A DNA stretch of 8,005 nucleotides from DATMBL01 sp050735975 (GTDB lineage: Bacteria; Desulfobacterota; Binatia; UBA9968), in NCBI GenBank assembly GCA_050735975.1, contig JBOHVS010000132.1, positions 1-8,005 of the forward strand, read 5' to 3'. Each line of letters starts with the position of its first letter. Positions within the stretch are counted from its first letter, which is position 1. A model generated the notes under the pieces. It worked only from the letters and a program-made list of their open reading frames with translations. It did no database searches and was not told the DNA's origin. Position numbers and translations under genes: made by a program. Below are positions 1-5,717 of the stretch, in pieces.

Positions 1-208
1 TTACCGCGCTGATGCGCGCCGTGACCACCGTGCCGGGCGGCACCCGGCGCAACCGCATCCCGATAAGCGTGAAGAGCCCCACGTAGGCTCCCGACGCCCA
101 GGCGGCAATCCAGAGCGGGATGGGAACCAGATACAGTATAAAAACTAACCCCGCCAACAGCACCAATAACACCGCGAACCCTCCCGCTATGCCGGTTTCA
201 GGTATCAC
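1..208 (-). CDS. floA: FloA flotillin-like protein, N-terminal fragment (runs off left edge)
   Basis: This is the first 69 codons of a flotillin-like SPFH scaffold protein of the FloA (YqfA/UPF0365) family, which organises membrane microdomains. It starts at a GTG (208-206) that overlaps the TGA of nfeD by 4 bases (GTGA). A perfect AAGGAGGT ribosome-binding site sits 5 bases upstream at 214-221, inside the nfeD coding sequence. The fragment begins VIPETGIAGG, continues into one hydrophobic membrane hairpin or segment (about residues 9-45), and then reads GLFTLIGMRLRRVPPG. The FTLxGMRLRR block is a hallmark of FloA just after the membrane segment. The SPFH domain itself lies outside the window. 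The start-stop overlap implies translational coupling with the NfeD protease, the usual genetic partner of FloA. Family assignment rests on remembered motif similarity and is strong despite the truncation. Confidence 0.9.
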   Translation of the reverse strand, partial: MIPETGIAGGFAVLLVLLAGLVFILYLVPIPLWIAAWASGAYVGLFTLIGMRLRRVPPGTVVTARISAV

Positions 209-1596
209 TTTTCACCTCCTTCGGTTAGTGTGCGGCGTCGCCGCACGACGATACGGTTGCCATCCACACGACTCACCACAATCTGCGCTCCCGGCTCGAT
301 GAATTCCCCATCGGAGACCACGTCCACCCGCTCGCCTTCAATATCGGCAATACCCGCCGGTCGCAACGCAGAAACCGTTGCGCCGCTTTTCCCCATCCAG
401 CTCCTGTCTTTATCGGGAGGTGAGGCGTATCCTTCACCCGCGGCAAGTCCGGTCTCCAGAATCAGCCTCCGCCCAAACGGCAGGCGCGGCAGAAAGCGCA
501 ACAGGACCAGACTTCCAACTAACGCCAGCAGCAGAGAAAAAACCACCCGGCCCACCGCTCTGAGGATGAACTCCCACGTGGCACCGCCGCCGATAAGGCT
601 GAGGCTGAGGCCCGAGAGGAGCGCCGCTATACCCAGGATTCCGGCGAGACCGAAACCGGGAGTGACAAAGATCTCAACGGCCAACAGGGCGAGACCGGAA
701 CCCACCAGGAGCAGTTCCTCCCAGCCGGCCAGTTGGACCAGCCAGTGCCCCCAAAAGAACAGCGCCAGGCTCGTGATACCGAGGCCGCCGGGCAACCCGA
801 AGCCCGGCGATCGAATTTCCAGGATAATTCCGAGCATACCGATGGTGATAAGAAAGGAACTGACTATGGGATGGGTGAGAAAGCGGACCAGATTCTCCGC
901 CCAGTTGGGAGACGCGCGCCGGACCTCGGCGCCGGCAAAACCCAACTGCTTCAGTACCTCTTCAATCGTGCCGGCGCGGAAATCCGCTATCTTGTGCTTG
1001 AGAGCTTCCTCCGTCGTCAACGTCAGAAGCTTTCCCTTTTTGATCAAACCGGGGATCTCCACATCCGCGTCCACCATCGCCTCCGCGATAAGCGGAGGCC
1101 GCTTGCGGGCTTCTGCGGTGGCGCGAAACTCCTTTCTTACGTAGGAAACCGTTTTTTCCTCAACCGGCTGCGCGGGCGCGCCGGGCTGCCCGGCTTGGAC
1201 CGGGGTTGCCGCCCCTATTGTTCCCCCGTCGGCCATGACGATCTTCTCGGCAGCCAGGCTGATGAGGGCGCCCGCCGAGATCGCCCTTTTGTTCACAAAC
1301 GCGACCGTCTGAACCTTGGCGTTGAGCAGCGCGTCGCGGATGAGAACCGCCGCGTCAACGCGCCCGCCGAAGGTATTGATCTCGAGAACGACAGCCGCGG
1401 CGCCCTCCCGCGTCGCTTCATCCAGGACGCGCTGAACAAACGGAGCGAGACCGAGATCAATCATTCCTTCGATCGGAGCCACGTAAACCACGGGTGTTTT
1501 CTGGGCGAACAGAGGCCCGGCCAGCCCCACAGTAGCGAACAGGCCCAGACCGAGAATCGCCGTGCGGCCGGCGTATATGTGTGTACGGCGATGCAT
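205..1596 (-). CDS. nfeD: NfeD1b-type membrane-bound serine protease (ClpP-class)
   Basis: A 463-aa membrane protease of the NfeD family, thought to act with flotillin-like proteins in membrane quality control. Residues 1-31 look like a signal peptide (basic start, hydrophobic 12-30). Residues 35-225 form a ClpP-like serine protease domain. It contains INTFGGRVDAA (73-83, oxyanion region), the probable nucleophile Ser108 in RAISAGALIS, and a probable catalytic Lys148 in EEKTVS. The 40-residue spacing fits the Ser-Lys dyad known from the archaeal homologue PH1510. About five membrane segments follow between 245 and 368. A soluble C-terminal OB-fold NfeD domain lies at about 400-455 (GKSGATVSALRPAG, then GERVDVVSDGEFI). 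The ATG at 1596 is the only usable start, since an in-frame TAA lies five codons upstream; its ribosome-binding site is weak. It overlaps floA by 4 bases, so the two form an operon. Full length and intact. Confidence 0.93.
   Translation of the reverse strand: MHRRTHIYAGRTAILGLGLFATVGLAGPLFAQKTPVVYVAPIEGMIDLGLAPFVQRVLDEATREGAAAVVLEINTFGGRVDAAVLIRDALLNAKVQTVAFVNKRAISAGALISLAAEKIVMADGGTIGAATPVQAGQPGAPAQPVEEKTVSYVRKEFRATAEARKRPPLIAEAMVDADVEIPGLIKKGKLLTLTTEEALKHKIADFRAGTIEEVLKQLGFAGAEVRRASPNWAENLVRFLTHPIVSSFLITIGMLGIILEIRSPGFGLPGGLGITSLALFFWGHWLVQLAGWEELLLVGSGLALLAVEIFVTPGFGLAGILGIAALLSGLSLSLIGGGATWEFILRAVGRVVFSLLLALVGSLVLLRFLPRLPFGRRLILETGLAAGEGYASPPDKDRSWMGKSGATVSALRPAGIADIEGERVDVVSDGEFIEPGAQIVVSRVDGNRIVVRRRRTLTEGGEK
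214..221 (-). promoter_or_regulatory. Ribosome-binding site of floA
   Basis: The minus strand reads AAGGAGGT, a perfect anti-Shine-Dalgarno match, followed by five bases and the GTG start. It decides the floA start even though the start codon is GTG and lies within the end of nfeD. Confidence 0.85.
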
Positions 1597-1609
1597 GAAA
1601 GGACTTACT

Positions 1610-1696
1610 TAGTTCTCACTGAAAAAGTGGCTGCTTATGCTTCGACAGTCTCAGCATGAACGGGAATCCTAGTAACCATATTTTCAGTGAGAACTA
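1610..1696. repeat. Perfect 16-bp inverted repeat with 55-bp spacer
   Basis: TAGTTCTCACTGAAAA at 1610-1625 is exactly complementary to TTTTCAGTGAGAACTA at 1681-1696. The 55-bp interior contains a TTCGAC...CTCAG...GAACGG motif (1640-1664) resembling a widespread short interspersed repeat. It fills about half of the gap between mscS and nfeD. It could be a small palindromic element (REP/MITE-like) or an RNA hairpin that modulates read-through from mscS into nfeD. No T-tract follows either arm as a proper terminator would need. Confidence 0.7.
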
Positions 1697-1763
1697 CTTA
1701 GGCCATCTTGTCGTCTATATAGCAATAATCCATGGGGAAATGATACGTCGAAGGCGGGACCAC

Positions 1764-2705
1764 TTACGGACCCCTCTCTTCGGCCCCGGCGAGGGTGCCG
1801 TGGCGATTTTCGCCGCTCACGCCATTCTGATCGACTACAATATGAAGGGGCCTCGGCTGAGCCGTCTTCGGATCTCCCATATAGAGGGTCCTGTGCGGAA
1901 AGGGAATTTCGATGCCGTGCTTGTCGAACGCTTTTTTCAGGCGCCGGTTGAATTCGCGGCCCACACGCCACTGTTTGATCGGCTTGGTGGTAATCCGGCA
2001 CCTGATGATCACCGCCGAATCTTCAAACCTGTCTAAGCCGAGCATTTCCAGGGGTTCCAAGATGTCAGGCCCGTACTCAGGATCCTTTTGAATTTCCTCT
2101 CCCAACTGATTGATTAGAGCTATGACTTCATCAGCGTCCTCGCGATATGCCACGCCGATGTCGAACACGTAGCGGGAGTAGTCTCGGGTCATGTTGATGA
2201 CTCGATCCACGCTGCCGTTTGGAATGATATGGACGCTCCCGTTCAAGTCCCTGAGGGTAAGCGTTCGGAACCCCATCGATTCGACAAGGCCGCCGTTCCC
2301 GCCGATGTTCACCACGTCGCCGATACGAATCTGATTTTCAATCAGCAGAAAAAACCCGCTGATGAGATCTTTGATCAGCGTCTGAGCGCCGAATCCTATG
2401 GCCAGGCCGCCAATGCCGGCCGCCGCCAGCAGCGGAGCCAAATTGATTCCGATCTCCGACATAATTTGCATCACGACAACGATAGAAATAACAGCCACGA
2501 CGATGCTCTGGATAACCCGCATGCCGGTTTCGATGCGCTTGGCTTGTTCGGTCGCGGCGCTTTCCTTCGTGAGTAGATAGTCGCGCAAACGGTTCACGAG
2601 AAACCGATTGGCCCATAGGCCTACCCCGGCGAGCGCCAGCACCATGCCGAGACGGGACAAGGTCTGAAGCGCGAGTTGCCAAGAAATTCCATATATTGCA
2701 TCCAT
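1764..2705 (-). CDS. MscS-family small-conductance mechanosensitive ion channel
   Basis: A 313-aa inner-membrane channel of the MscS family. These open under membrane tension and release solutes during hypo-osmotic shock. Three membrane helices are visible: about 10-34, 64-86 and the pore-lining TM3 at 90-122. TM3 shows the classic Gly/Ala-rich pattern AAAGIGGLAIGFGAQTL, followed by IKDLISGFFLLIENQIRIGD. The beta domain follows, with VVNIGG, GxVESMGFRTLTLRD and the conserved IPNGSV at 161-166. The C-terminal cage domain runs to EIPFPHRTLYMG at 266-277, which matches the usual end of the family core. About 36 extra residues of polar tail remain, with no recognisable motif. The start is set by GGAGG at 2713-2717, seven bases ahead of the ATG. 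Only three predicted helices makes it an MscS/YkuT-like short form. It lies upstream of nfeD on the same strand, but the 168-bp gap with a palindrome makes cotranscription uncertain. Confidence 0.95.
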   Translation of the reverse strand: MDAIYGISWQLALQTLSRLGMVLALAGVGLWANRFLVNRLRDYLLTKESAATEQAKRIETGMRVIQSIVVAVISIVVVMQIMSEIGINLAPLLAAAGIGGLAIGFGAQTLIKDLISGFFLLIENQIRIGDVVNIGGNGGLVESMGFRTLTLRDLNGSVHIIPNGSVDRVINMTRDYSRYVFDIGVAYREDADEVIALINQLGEEIQKDPEYGPDILEPLEMLGLDRFEDSAVIIRCRITTKPIKQWRVGREFNRRLKKAFDKHGIEIPFPHRTLYMGDPKTAQPRPLHIVVDQNGVSGENRHGTLAGAEERGP

Positions 2706-2710
2706 CAGGT

Positions 2711-2718
2711 CACCTCCA
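2711..2718 (-). promoter_or_regulatory. Ribosome-binding site of the MscS channel gene
   Basis: The minus strand reads TGGAGGTG, whose GGAGG core lies seven bases before the ATG at 2705. It supports that start over the out-of-frame ATG at 2701. Confidence 0.75.
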
Positions 2719-3135
2719 GGACAGCATATTTGCGTGATTGGTTGATCGACTAAATCGGCGGCCCGCTTTCGTCATTTCCCGCCTCGATCGGGGGCGGGAG
2801 CAGGAATCCAGATTGCCTCGTATTTTTCGCTTCCGGCTCTTCTTGCACGCACGCGCCCGCTTGGCCGGAATGAAGTCAGAATTACGCGACGAATCTATTA
2901 GCCACCACACGAGCTGAATTATAAACTGCGTCGCATGCCGCGTACATCGTAATCACATCAACAGGGCAGTGACCGAAACGAGCAATCCGAAGGTCGCAGG
3001 GAAATAACAGGGGGATCTCTGAGGAGGGGCCATGCTTTAGCGCGGTTTTTTCAAATATCTACTTGGGACCGACAAGTACCGATCGCTGGAGCGTTAGACT
3101 TCCGATCTCCGTAGAATGGGAATATCCCCGGTTTT
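2719..3135. other. Gene-free region upstream of mscS
   Basis: No convincing coding sequence is seen in these 417 bp; open frames here lack ribosome-binding sites and family features. It holds the 2771-2811 palindrome, a perfect 6-bp hairpin TACTTG/CAAGTA at 3060-3065/3073-3078, and two weak plus-strand hairpins each followed by six T's (3030-3051 and 3118-3137). The mscS promoter must lie here or further upstream, but I cannot point to clear -35/-10 boxes. Confidence 0.6.
2771..2811. repeat. Short palindromic interspersed repeat (GTCATT-CCCGCC...GGCGGGA-GGAATCCAG type)
   Basis: The stretch starts GTCATTTCCCGCC and ends GGCGGGAGCAGGAATCCAG. TCCCGCC (2777-2783) pairs perfectly with GGCGGGA (2793-2799) across a 9-base loop. 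Repeats of the form GTCATTCCCGC...GCGGGAATCCAG are scattered between genes in many environmental bacteria. It lies 66 bp upstream of mscS. No T-tract follows, so it is not a classical terminator. Confidence 0.6.
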
Positions 3136-3137
3136 TT
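3118..3137 (+). terminator. Weak hairpin plus T6 next to the stop codon of the 62-aa gene
   Basis: GGGA-ATA-TCCC forms a short stem, followed after CCGG by TTTTTT at 3132-3137. The orientation fits a plus-strand transcript, yet no plus-strand gene lies upstream. The stem is only four base pairs, so this may be chance. Confidence 0.25.
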
Positions 3138-3324
3138 ATAGGTCCTCCTCGCCCTCCGCTCCAAGCAGCGGTTGAATCACGGACCTTACGGCCGAGGCGA
3201 GGGTCGCCATGACCTGCTGCGCTGAGTCTGGGTCACTCAGGTCGCAATAGGCGATTTCCTGCTGTGCCAACGTTTCGATGTCGCCTTCTTCACGGATCAT
3301 CACGAGCCTCAGAGTCACTTTCAT
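3136..3324 (-). CDS. Hypothetical 62-aa protein
   Basis: I do not recognise this protein. I choose the ATG at 3324 (MKVTLRLVMIREEGDIETLA). Its AAGGAAGGA ribosome-binding site lies about 8 bases upstream; an upstream ATG at 3357 would add 11 residues without such support. The product begins with a basic beta-like strand (KVTLRLVMIREEG). It continues with an acidic middle containing the single cysteine (AYCDLSDPDS) and a predicted amphipathic helix (QVMATLASAVRSVIQPLL), and ends in a very acidic tail (GAEGEEDL). There is no signal peptide or membrane segment, so it is probably cytosolic. It has no adjacent partner: mscS starts 430 bp downstream on the same strand. It could be a small regulatory or structural protein, or less likely a spurious frame. 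The ribosome-binding site and the sensible amino-acid composition favour a real gene. Confidence 0.6.
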   Translation of the reverse strand: MKVTLRLVMIREEGDIETLAQQEIAYCDLSDPDSAQQVMATLASAVRSVIQPLLGAEGEEDL

Positions 3325-3477
3325 AGCGAAAATCCTTCCTTGCAAACAGCCTATCACGGAAGCGCTTTGGGATCATGCGAATTTGCGCATTGTGCGTTCT
3401 GCAGAATTGGACGGAAAGAACCTCTCGACAATAAAATTTACCGGACTAATACCGGCCTGGAACCTAACCGGAGGAGA

Positions 3478-3608
3478 GGTAGTGGTTCAGTTACAATCAG
3501 AGTCTACCGTTACATCAGGAAAGATTCCTCGCTCCCGCTCGGAATGACACCTAAAGGATTTGTCATCCCGAACGAAGTGAGGGATCTTGGCCAGATTGAA
3601 CCACTACC
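3478..3608. repeat. Nested palindromic element (about 131 bp, MITE/REP-like)
   Basis: The outer ends are a perfect 12-bp inverted repeat: GGTAGTGGTTCA (3478-3489) and TGAACCACTACC (3597-3608). Inside lies a second, imperfect pair of about 28 bp: 3521-3549 (AAGATTCCTCGCTC...GGAATGACA) against 3561-3588 (TGTCATCCCGAACG...GGGATCTT). The inner motif GTCATCCCGAACGAAGTGAGGGATC belongs to a type of intergenic repeat seen in many bacterial genomes. A 14-bp near-direct repeat (ACCGGAGGAGAGGT at 3467-3480, ACCGGAGGGGAGGT at 3606-3619; one mismatch) overlaps both edges. The whole can fold into a long hairpin. A non-autonomous mobile element is possible but not shown. Confidence 0.65.
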
Positions 3609-3840
3609 GGAGGGGAGGTTGACATCAGAACGGCTGGAGGATATTGTGAATCTCCTACTTCAGTATAAGGCCTTCTGAAAGAGGAGGACACAAGCGTTGA
3701 AGGTCTCTAATCAGTCTCTCTCCTTGAAAACGATACCTAAGGGACAAACCGACCAGAGCGTGGTTTTCGGTAATTGAGTAGCCCATGTTCTGCCATTAGC
3801 AGTCAACTTCTCAGGGTTGAAGACATCAACATTCTCTCAT

Positions 3841-3846
3841 AGGAGG
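3841..3846 (+). promoter_or_regulatory. Ribosome-binding site of the RRM protein gene
   Basis: A perfect AGGAGG sits five bases before the ATG at 3852 and predicts efficient translation, in keeping with an abundant small RNA-binding protein. Confidence 0.85.
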
Positions 3847-3851
3847 AGAAC

Positions 3852-4154
3852 ATGGGTACTAAGTTGTATGTTGGCGGTCTACCTTATTCGGTAACTGAAG
3901 GGCGACTGCAGGAAATTTTTTCGGCGCACGGGACCGTGGAATCGGCCAATGTGATCTCGGATAAGTTTACGGGACAATCACGGGGTTTCGGCTTCGTGGA
4001 GATGGGTTCGGGGAGCGAGGCGCAAAAAGCCATCGAAGCCCTGAACGGGACCCAGCTCGATGGGCGGACCCTGACCGTGAATGAAGCAAAACCTATGGCC
4101 AGGCGCGATGGCGGAGGCCGAGGGGACAGAAGCGGCGGCCGTAATCGCTGGTAG
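3852..4154 (+). CDS. RRM-domain RNA-binding protein (bacterial Rbp type)
   Basis: A 100-aa single-RRM protein. Residues 4-80 form one RNA recognition motif. RNP2 is LYVGGL (5-10) and RNP1 is RGFGFVEM (44-51), with the aromatic residues Tyr6, Phe46 and Phe48 that normally stack on RNA bases. A basic Gly/Arg-rich tail (GGGRGDRSGGRNRW) follows, as in the short bacterial and cyanobacterial Rbp proteins. Many of those are cold-inducible, but cold control here is inference only. The protein probably acts in the cytoplasm on single-stranded RNA, in mRNA stability or translation; no target can be read from the sequence. It is a single-gene transcription unit: it has its own strong ribosome-binding site and is closed by an intrinsic terminator 24 bp after the stop. 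The preceding 190 bp could be a long 5' leader. Length and motif order are typical and intact. Confidence 0.95.
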   Translation: MGTKLYVGGLPYSVTEGRLQEIFSAHGTVESANVISDKFTGQSRGFGFVEMGSGSEAQKAIEALNGTQLDGRTLTVNEAKPMARRDGGGRGDRSGGRNRW

Positions 4155-4177
4155 TTTTCGGTTACATAAGTAGCCAG

Positions 4178-4211
4178 ATGGGGCAACAGTCGGGTTGCCC
4201 CATATTTTTTT
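4178..4211 (+). terminator. Intrinsic terminator of the RRM protein gene
   Basis: A perfect 10-bp stem is formed by ATGGGGCAAC (4178-4187) and GTTGCCCCAT (4194-4203) around a 6-base loop. It is followed by A and seven T's (4205-4211). This is a strong rho-independent terminator 24 bp after the RRM gene stop. Confidence 0.93.
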
Positions 4212-4270
4212 CCAGCTCAAGCCAATTTCGTATTAGCAAGCTGCTGAAAAAGACTATATGCCAATGCCGA

Positions 4271-4302
4271 TTGCCCTGAGCTAGCTTGGTCGAAGGGTGC
4301 GC
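4271..4302. repeat. Short interspersed repeat copy (CCCTGAGC...GTCGAAGGG type)
   Basis: GCCCTGAGCTAGCTTGGTCGAAGGG has the look of the widespread CCCTTCGACaagCTCAGGGC intergenic repeat, read in reverse. The centre carries a small AGCTAGCT palindrome. A diverged copy in the other orientation is at 1640-1664. Both copies have CTGAAAAAG a little to their left (1619-1627 and 4244-4252). Confidence 0.5.
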
Positions 4303-4410
4303 TCAATCGCCTACCAGCATTATCCTATCGCCGTGCAATGCCTGGATGGGTTATCAGCACCCGGACGCCCCCCCTCGACTTGCGGCATACTTTGTCGTAG
4401 AGATGAACAA

Positions 4411-4782
4411 ATGGCGGCAGCAAGAATCCTCCTTGTCGAAGACGAAAGTATAACCCGAGCAAGCATCGCCGACTTTCTCCGAAAAGAGGGTTTCGACGTC
4501 GACGAGGCGCGCGATGGCGCTCAAGCAATGGAGTTTTTTGAGAAACGGCACTTCGATGTTGTGATCACCGACTTCGTGATGCCGCAATTGAATGGGCTTA
4601 AGCTGATTGCGCGGGTTCATTCCATGTCGCCAGGGACACCCATCATACTCATCACAGCCTATCTCTCCAGGGACTCAGGAAAGGCAATTTTGCAGGAAAC
4701 GGCAGAGTTTATCGGGAAGCCTATTGAACCCAATGTGCTGCTGGCGACTGTCCACGATCTGCTGATCGAGCCGCTTGGTTAG
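4411..4782 (+). CDS. Stand-alone receiver-domain response regulator (CheY-like)
   Basis: A 123-aa protein made only of a two-component receiver domain. Numbered from the chosen ATG, the acidic pocket is Glu10-Asp11, the phosphoacceptor is Asp54 (VVITDFVMPQLNG), the switch threonine is Thr82 (LITAY), and the conserved lysine is Lys103 (FIGKPIEP). All key residues are present, so it should accept phosphate. There is no output domain. It therefore either works by protein contact like CheY or Spo0F, or modulates a kinase or diguanylate-cyclase pathway. I choose this ATG because the domain begins right after it (MAAARILLVEDES); a further 38 in-frame residues upstream are unlike the family and lie next to repeat sequence. 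The ribosome-binding site is poor (AGAGA about 8 bases upstream). No histidine kinase is next to it. It converges on the PilZ gene 33 bp away. Confidence 0.93.
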   Translation: MAAARILLVEDESITRASIADFLRKEGFDVDEARDGAQAMEFFEKRHFDVVITDFVMPQLNGLKLIARVHSMSPGTPIILITAYLSRDSGKAILQETAEFIGKPIEPNVLLATVHDLLIEPLG

Positions 4783-4815
4783 GAGGCTTAAGCACGATCC
4801 GCACGATTTGACAAT

Positions 4816-5463
4816 TTACCGGCTTTCGATCTCGCGGGGCATTCTCGACCAAGAGGGCGCCCGATCCAGAGAAATGCCATTGCCCATGGATACACGTTCT
4901 TGACGGCCGAGCAGGAAACTACGGATGAAGATCCGCAGTTGGTCTCTATCGTTCTCTTGAAGTTTAAGAAACTCGATGCCTGCATTGTTCATGCGCACAT
5001 TGCGAACCACGGCCGCTTCCACTATCACCGGAAGATCCTCGTTTGAAATCTGCAGCCCCAGACTCAGAATGTTTCCCGGGACGAGCCGAGCATCCGAGTT
5101 CAAGGTGCATCCGCCGATGGAGATATCCGTGACTGTTGCTTTGGCGTCAATATGGTCTCCCGACGCCCATGCTGGGAAACGCACCGACAGGCGATCGTAC
5201 CCTCTCCGGTCCTTGTCAACTTTTATGTACCTGACGCCCCATTGAAGACGTTTAAAGCGATGGCCGCAAAGCTGGCACTTGAAGGGATACACGTAGAATA
5301 GACTTGCGAACCGCTCGCCATTTCCTTTTCGGCTAACCCGCTTTACAAACTCCTTGCAGCAATGGGGACAATTGAATCTGCCGTGGTTTCCTCTCCGCTC
5401 CGCGATGAGCCACGTCAACGCTGAGCTTATGACGATAGACACAGGGATTACCAATAGTTCCAT
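4816..5463 (-). CDS. Membrane-anchored PilZ-domain protein with zinc-ribbon-like module
   Basis: A 215-aa protein with three parts. Residues 1-21 (MELLVIPVSIVISSALTWLI) form one membrane segment followed by a positive AERR stop. Residues 29-72 carry two cysteine knuckles, CPHC at 32-35 and CQLCGHRF at 63-70, a zinc-ribbon-like arrangement. Residues 86-183 form a PilZ domain. It has the c-di-GMP-binding Arg pair in DRRGYDR (Arg87, Arg91) and the DISIGG motif (Asp113, Ser115, Gly118); both signature motifs are intact, so ligand binding is likely. The protein probably sits in the inner membrane with the PilZ domain in the cytoplasm. It may relay c-di-GMP levels to envelope functions or motility; the partner is unknown. 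The tail after 185 is polar and featureless. Start: ATG at 5463 with GGTGA four bases upstream; a GTG at 5481 would add six residues and cannot be excluded. Confidence 0.85.
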   Translation of the reverse strand: MELLVIPVSIVISSALTWLIAERRGNHGRFNCPHCCKEFVKRVSRKGNGERFASLFYVYPFKCQLCGHRFKRLQWGVRYIKVDKDRRGYDRLSVRFPAWASGDHIDAKATVTDISIGGCTLNSDARLVPGNILSLGLQISNEDLPVIVEAAVVRNVRMNNAGIEFLKLQENDRDQLRIFIRSFLLGRQERVSMGNGISLDRAPSWSRMPREIESR

Positions 5464-5569
5464 GAAATCACCGGTTGCCACTCACCAGCGGCCCTTTCGC
5501 CGATAGATAGTGGAGCAACCTGGATGCCAGCAGCCTGATCCTAATGAGATCAAGCAGTTACCTGAAGGT

Positions 5570-5587
5570 TAGCCGAACTTTCTCAAC
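5570..5587 (+). repeat. Left terminal inverted repeat of the IS
   Basis: TAGCCGAACTTTCTCAAC matches the complement of the right end at 16 of 18 positions. It is 130 bp upstream of the transposase start. Confidence 0.8.
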
Positions 5588-5667
5588 TCGCGTCAAAAAA
5601 TGCGAATTTTTGGAAGTCGAGACCTCGCAACCCTGCGTAAATACAACATTGAGAATTTCAAATCCTC

Positions 5668-5680
5668 TGTAGTGTAGACC
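5668..5680 (+). repeat. Left subterminal direct repeat in the IS
   Basis: TGTAGTGTAGACC matches TGTAGTGGAGACC at 7516-7528 in 12 of 13 positions, in the same orientation. It lies 37 bp upstream of the transposase start, where a promoter or operator would be expected. Confidence 0.5.
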
Positions 5681-5717
5681 AAGTATCTTTTCAAGCGCCA
5701 GTTTTTGCGTACAATGC

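Larger units (their letters stand above)
3325..3851. other. Gene-free region upstream of the RNA-binding protein gene
   Basis: This 527-bp stretch separates the divergent 62-aa gene and the RRM gene. Frames open here (for example across 3340-3678) lie largely on palindromic repeat sequence and show no ribosome-binding site or protein-like composition. I reject them as genes. The region holds the nested palindrome at 3478-3608. The last 170 bp may be promoter and 5' leader of the RRM gene, but I see no convincing sigma-70 boxes. Confidence 0.6.

Noticed and set aside
230..1659. Long plus-strand open frames opposite nfeD (about 304 and 308 codons)
   Set aside because: They are antisense shadows of a clearly recognisable protease gene, with Arg/Ser/Pro-rich composition and no ribosome-binding site or domain.
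1656..2036. Plus-strand 126-codon frame over the 3' end of mscS
   Set aside because: It overlaps the conserved MscS cage domain in antisense and has no protein-family features or ribosome-binding site.
3340..3678. Plus-strand 112-codon frame upstream of the RRM gene
   Set aside because: Much of it is translated palindromic repeat sequence; composition is not protein-like and no ribosome-binding site precedes it.
2719..3851. CRISPR array or tandem repeats in the repeat-rich gaps
   Set aside because: The repeats are single palindromic units of different kinds, not regularly spaced direct repeats with unique spacers.
4297..4410. N-terminal 38-residue extension of the response regulator
   Set aside because: The receiver fold starts right after the ATG at 4411, and the extension overlaps an interspersed repeat and resembles no family sequence.
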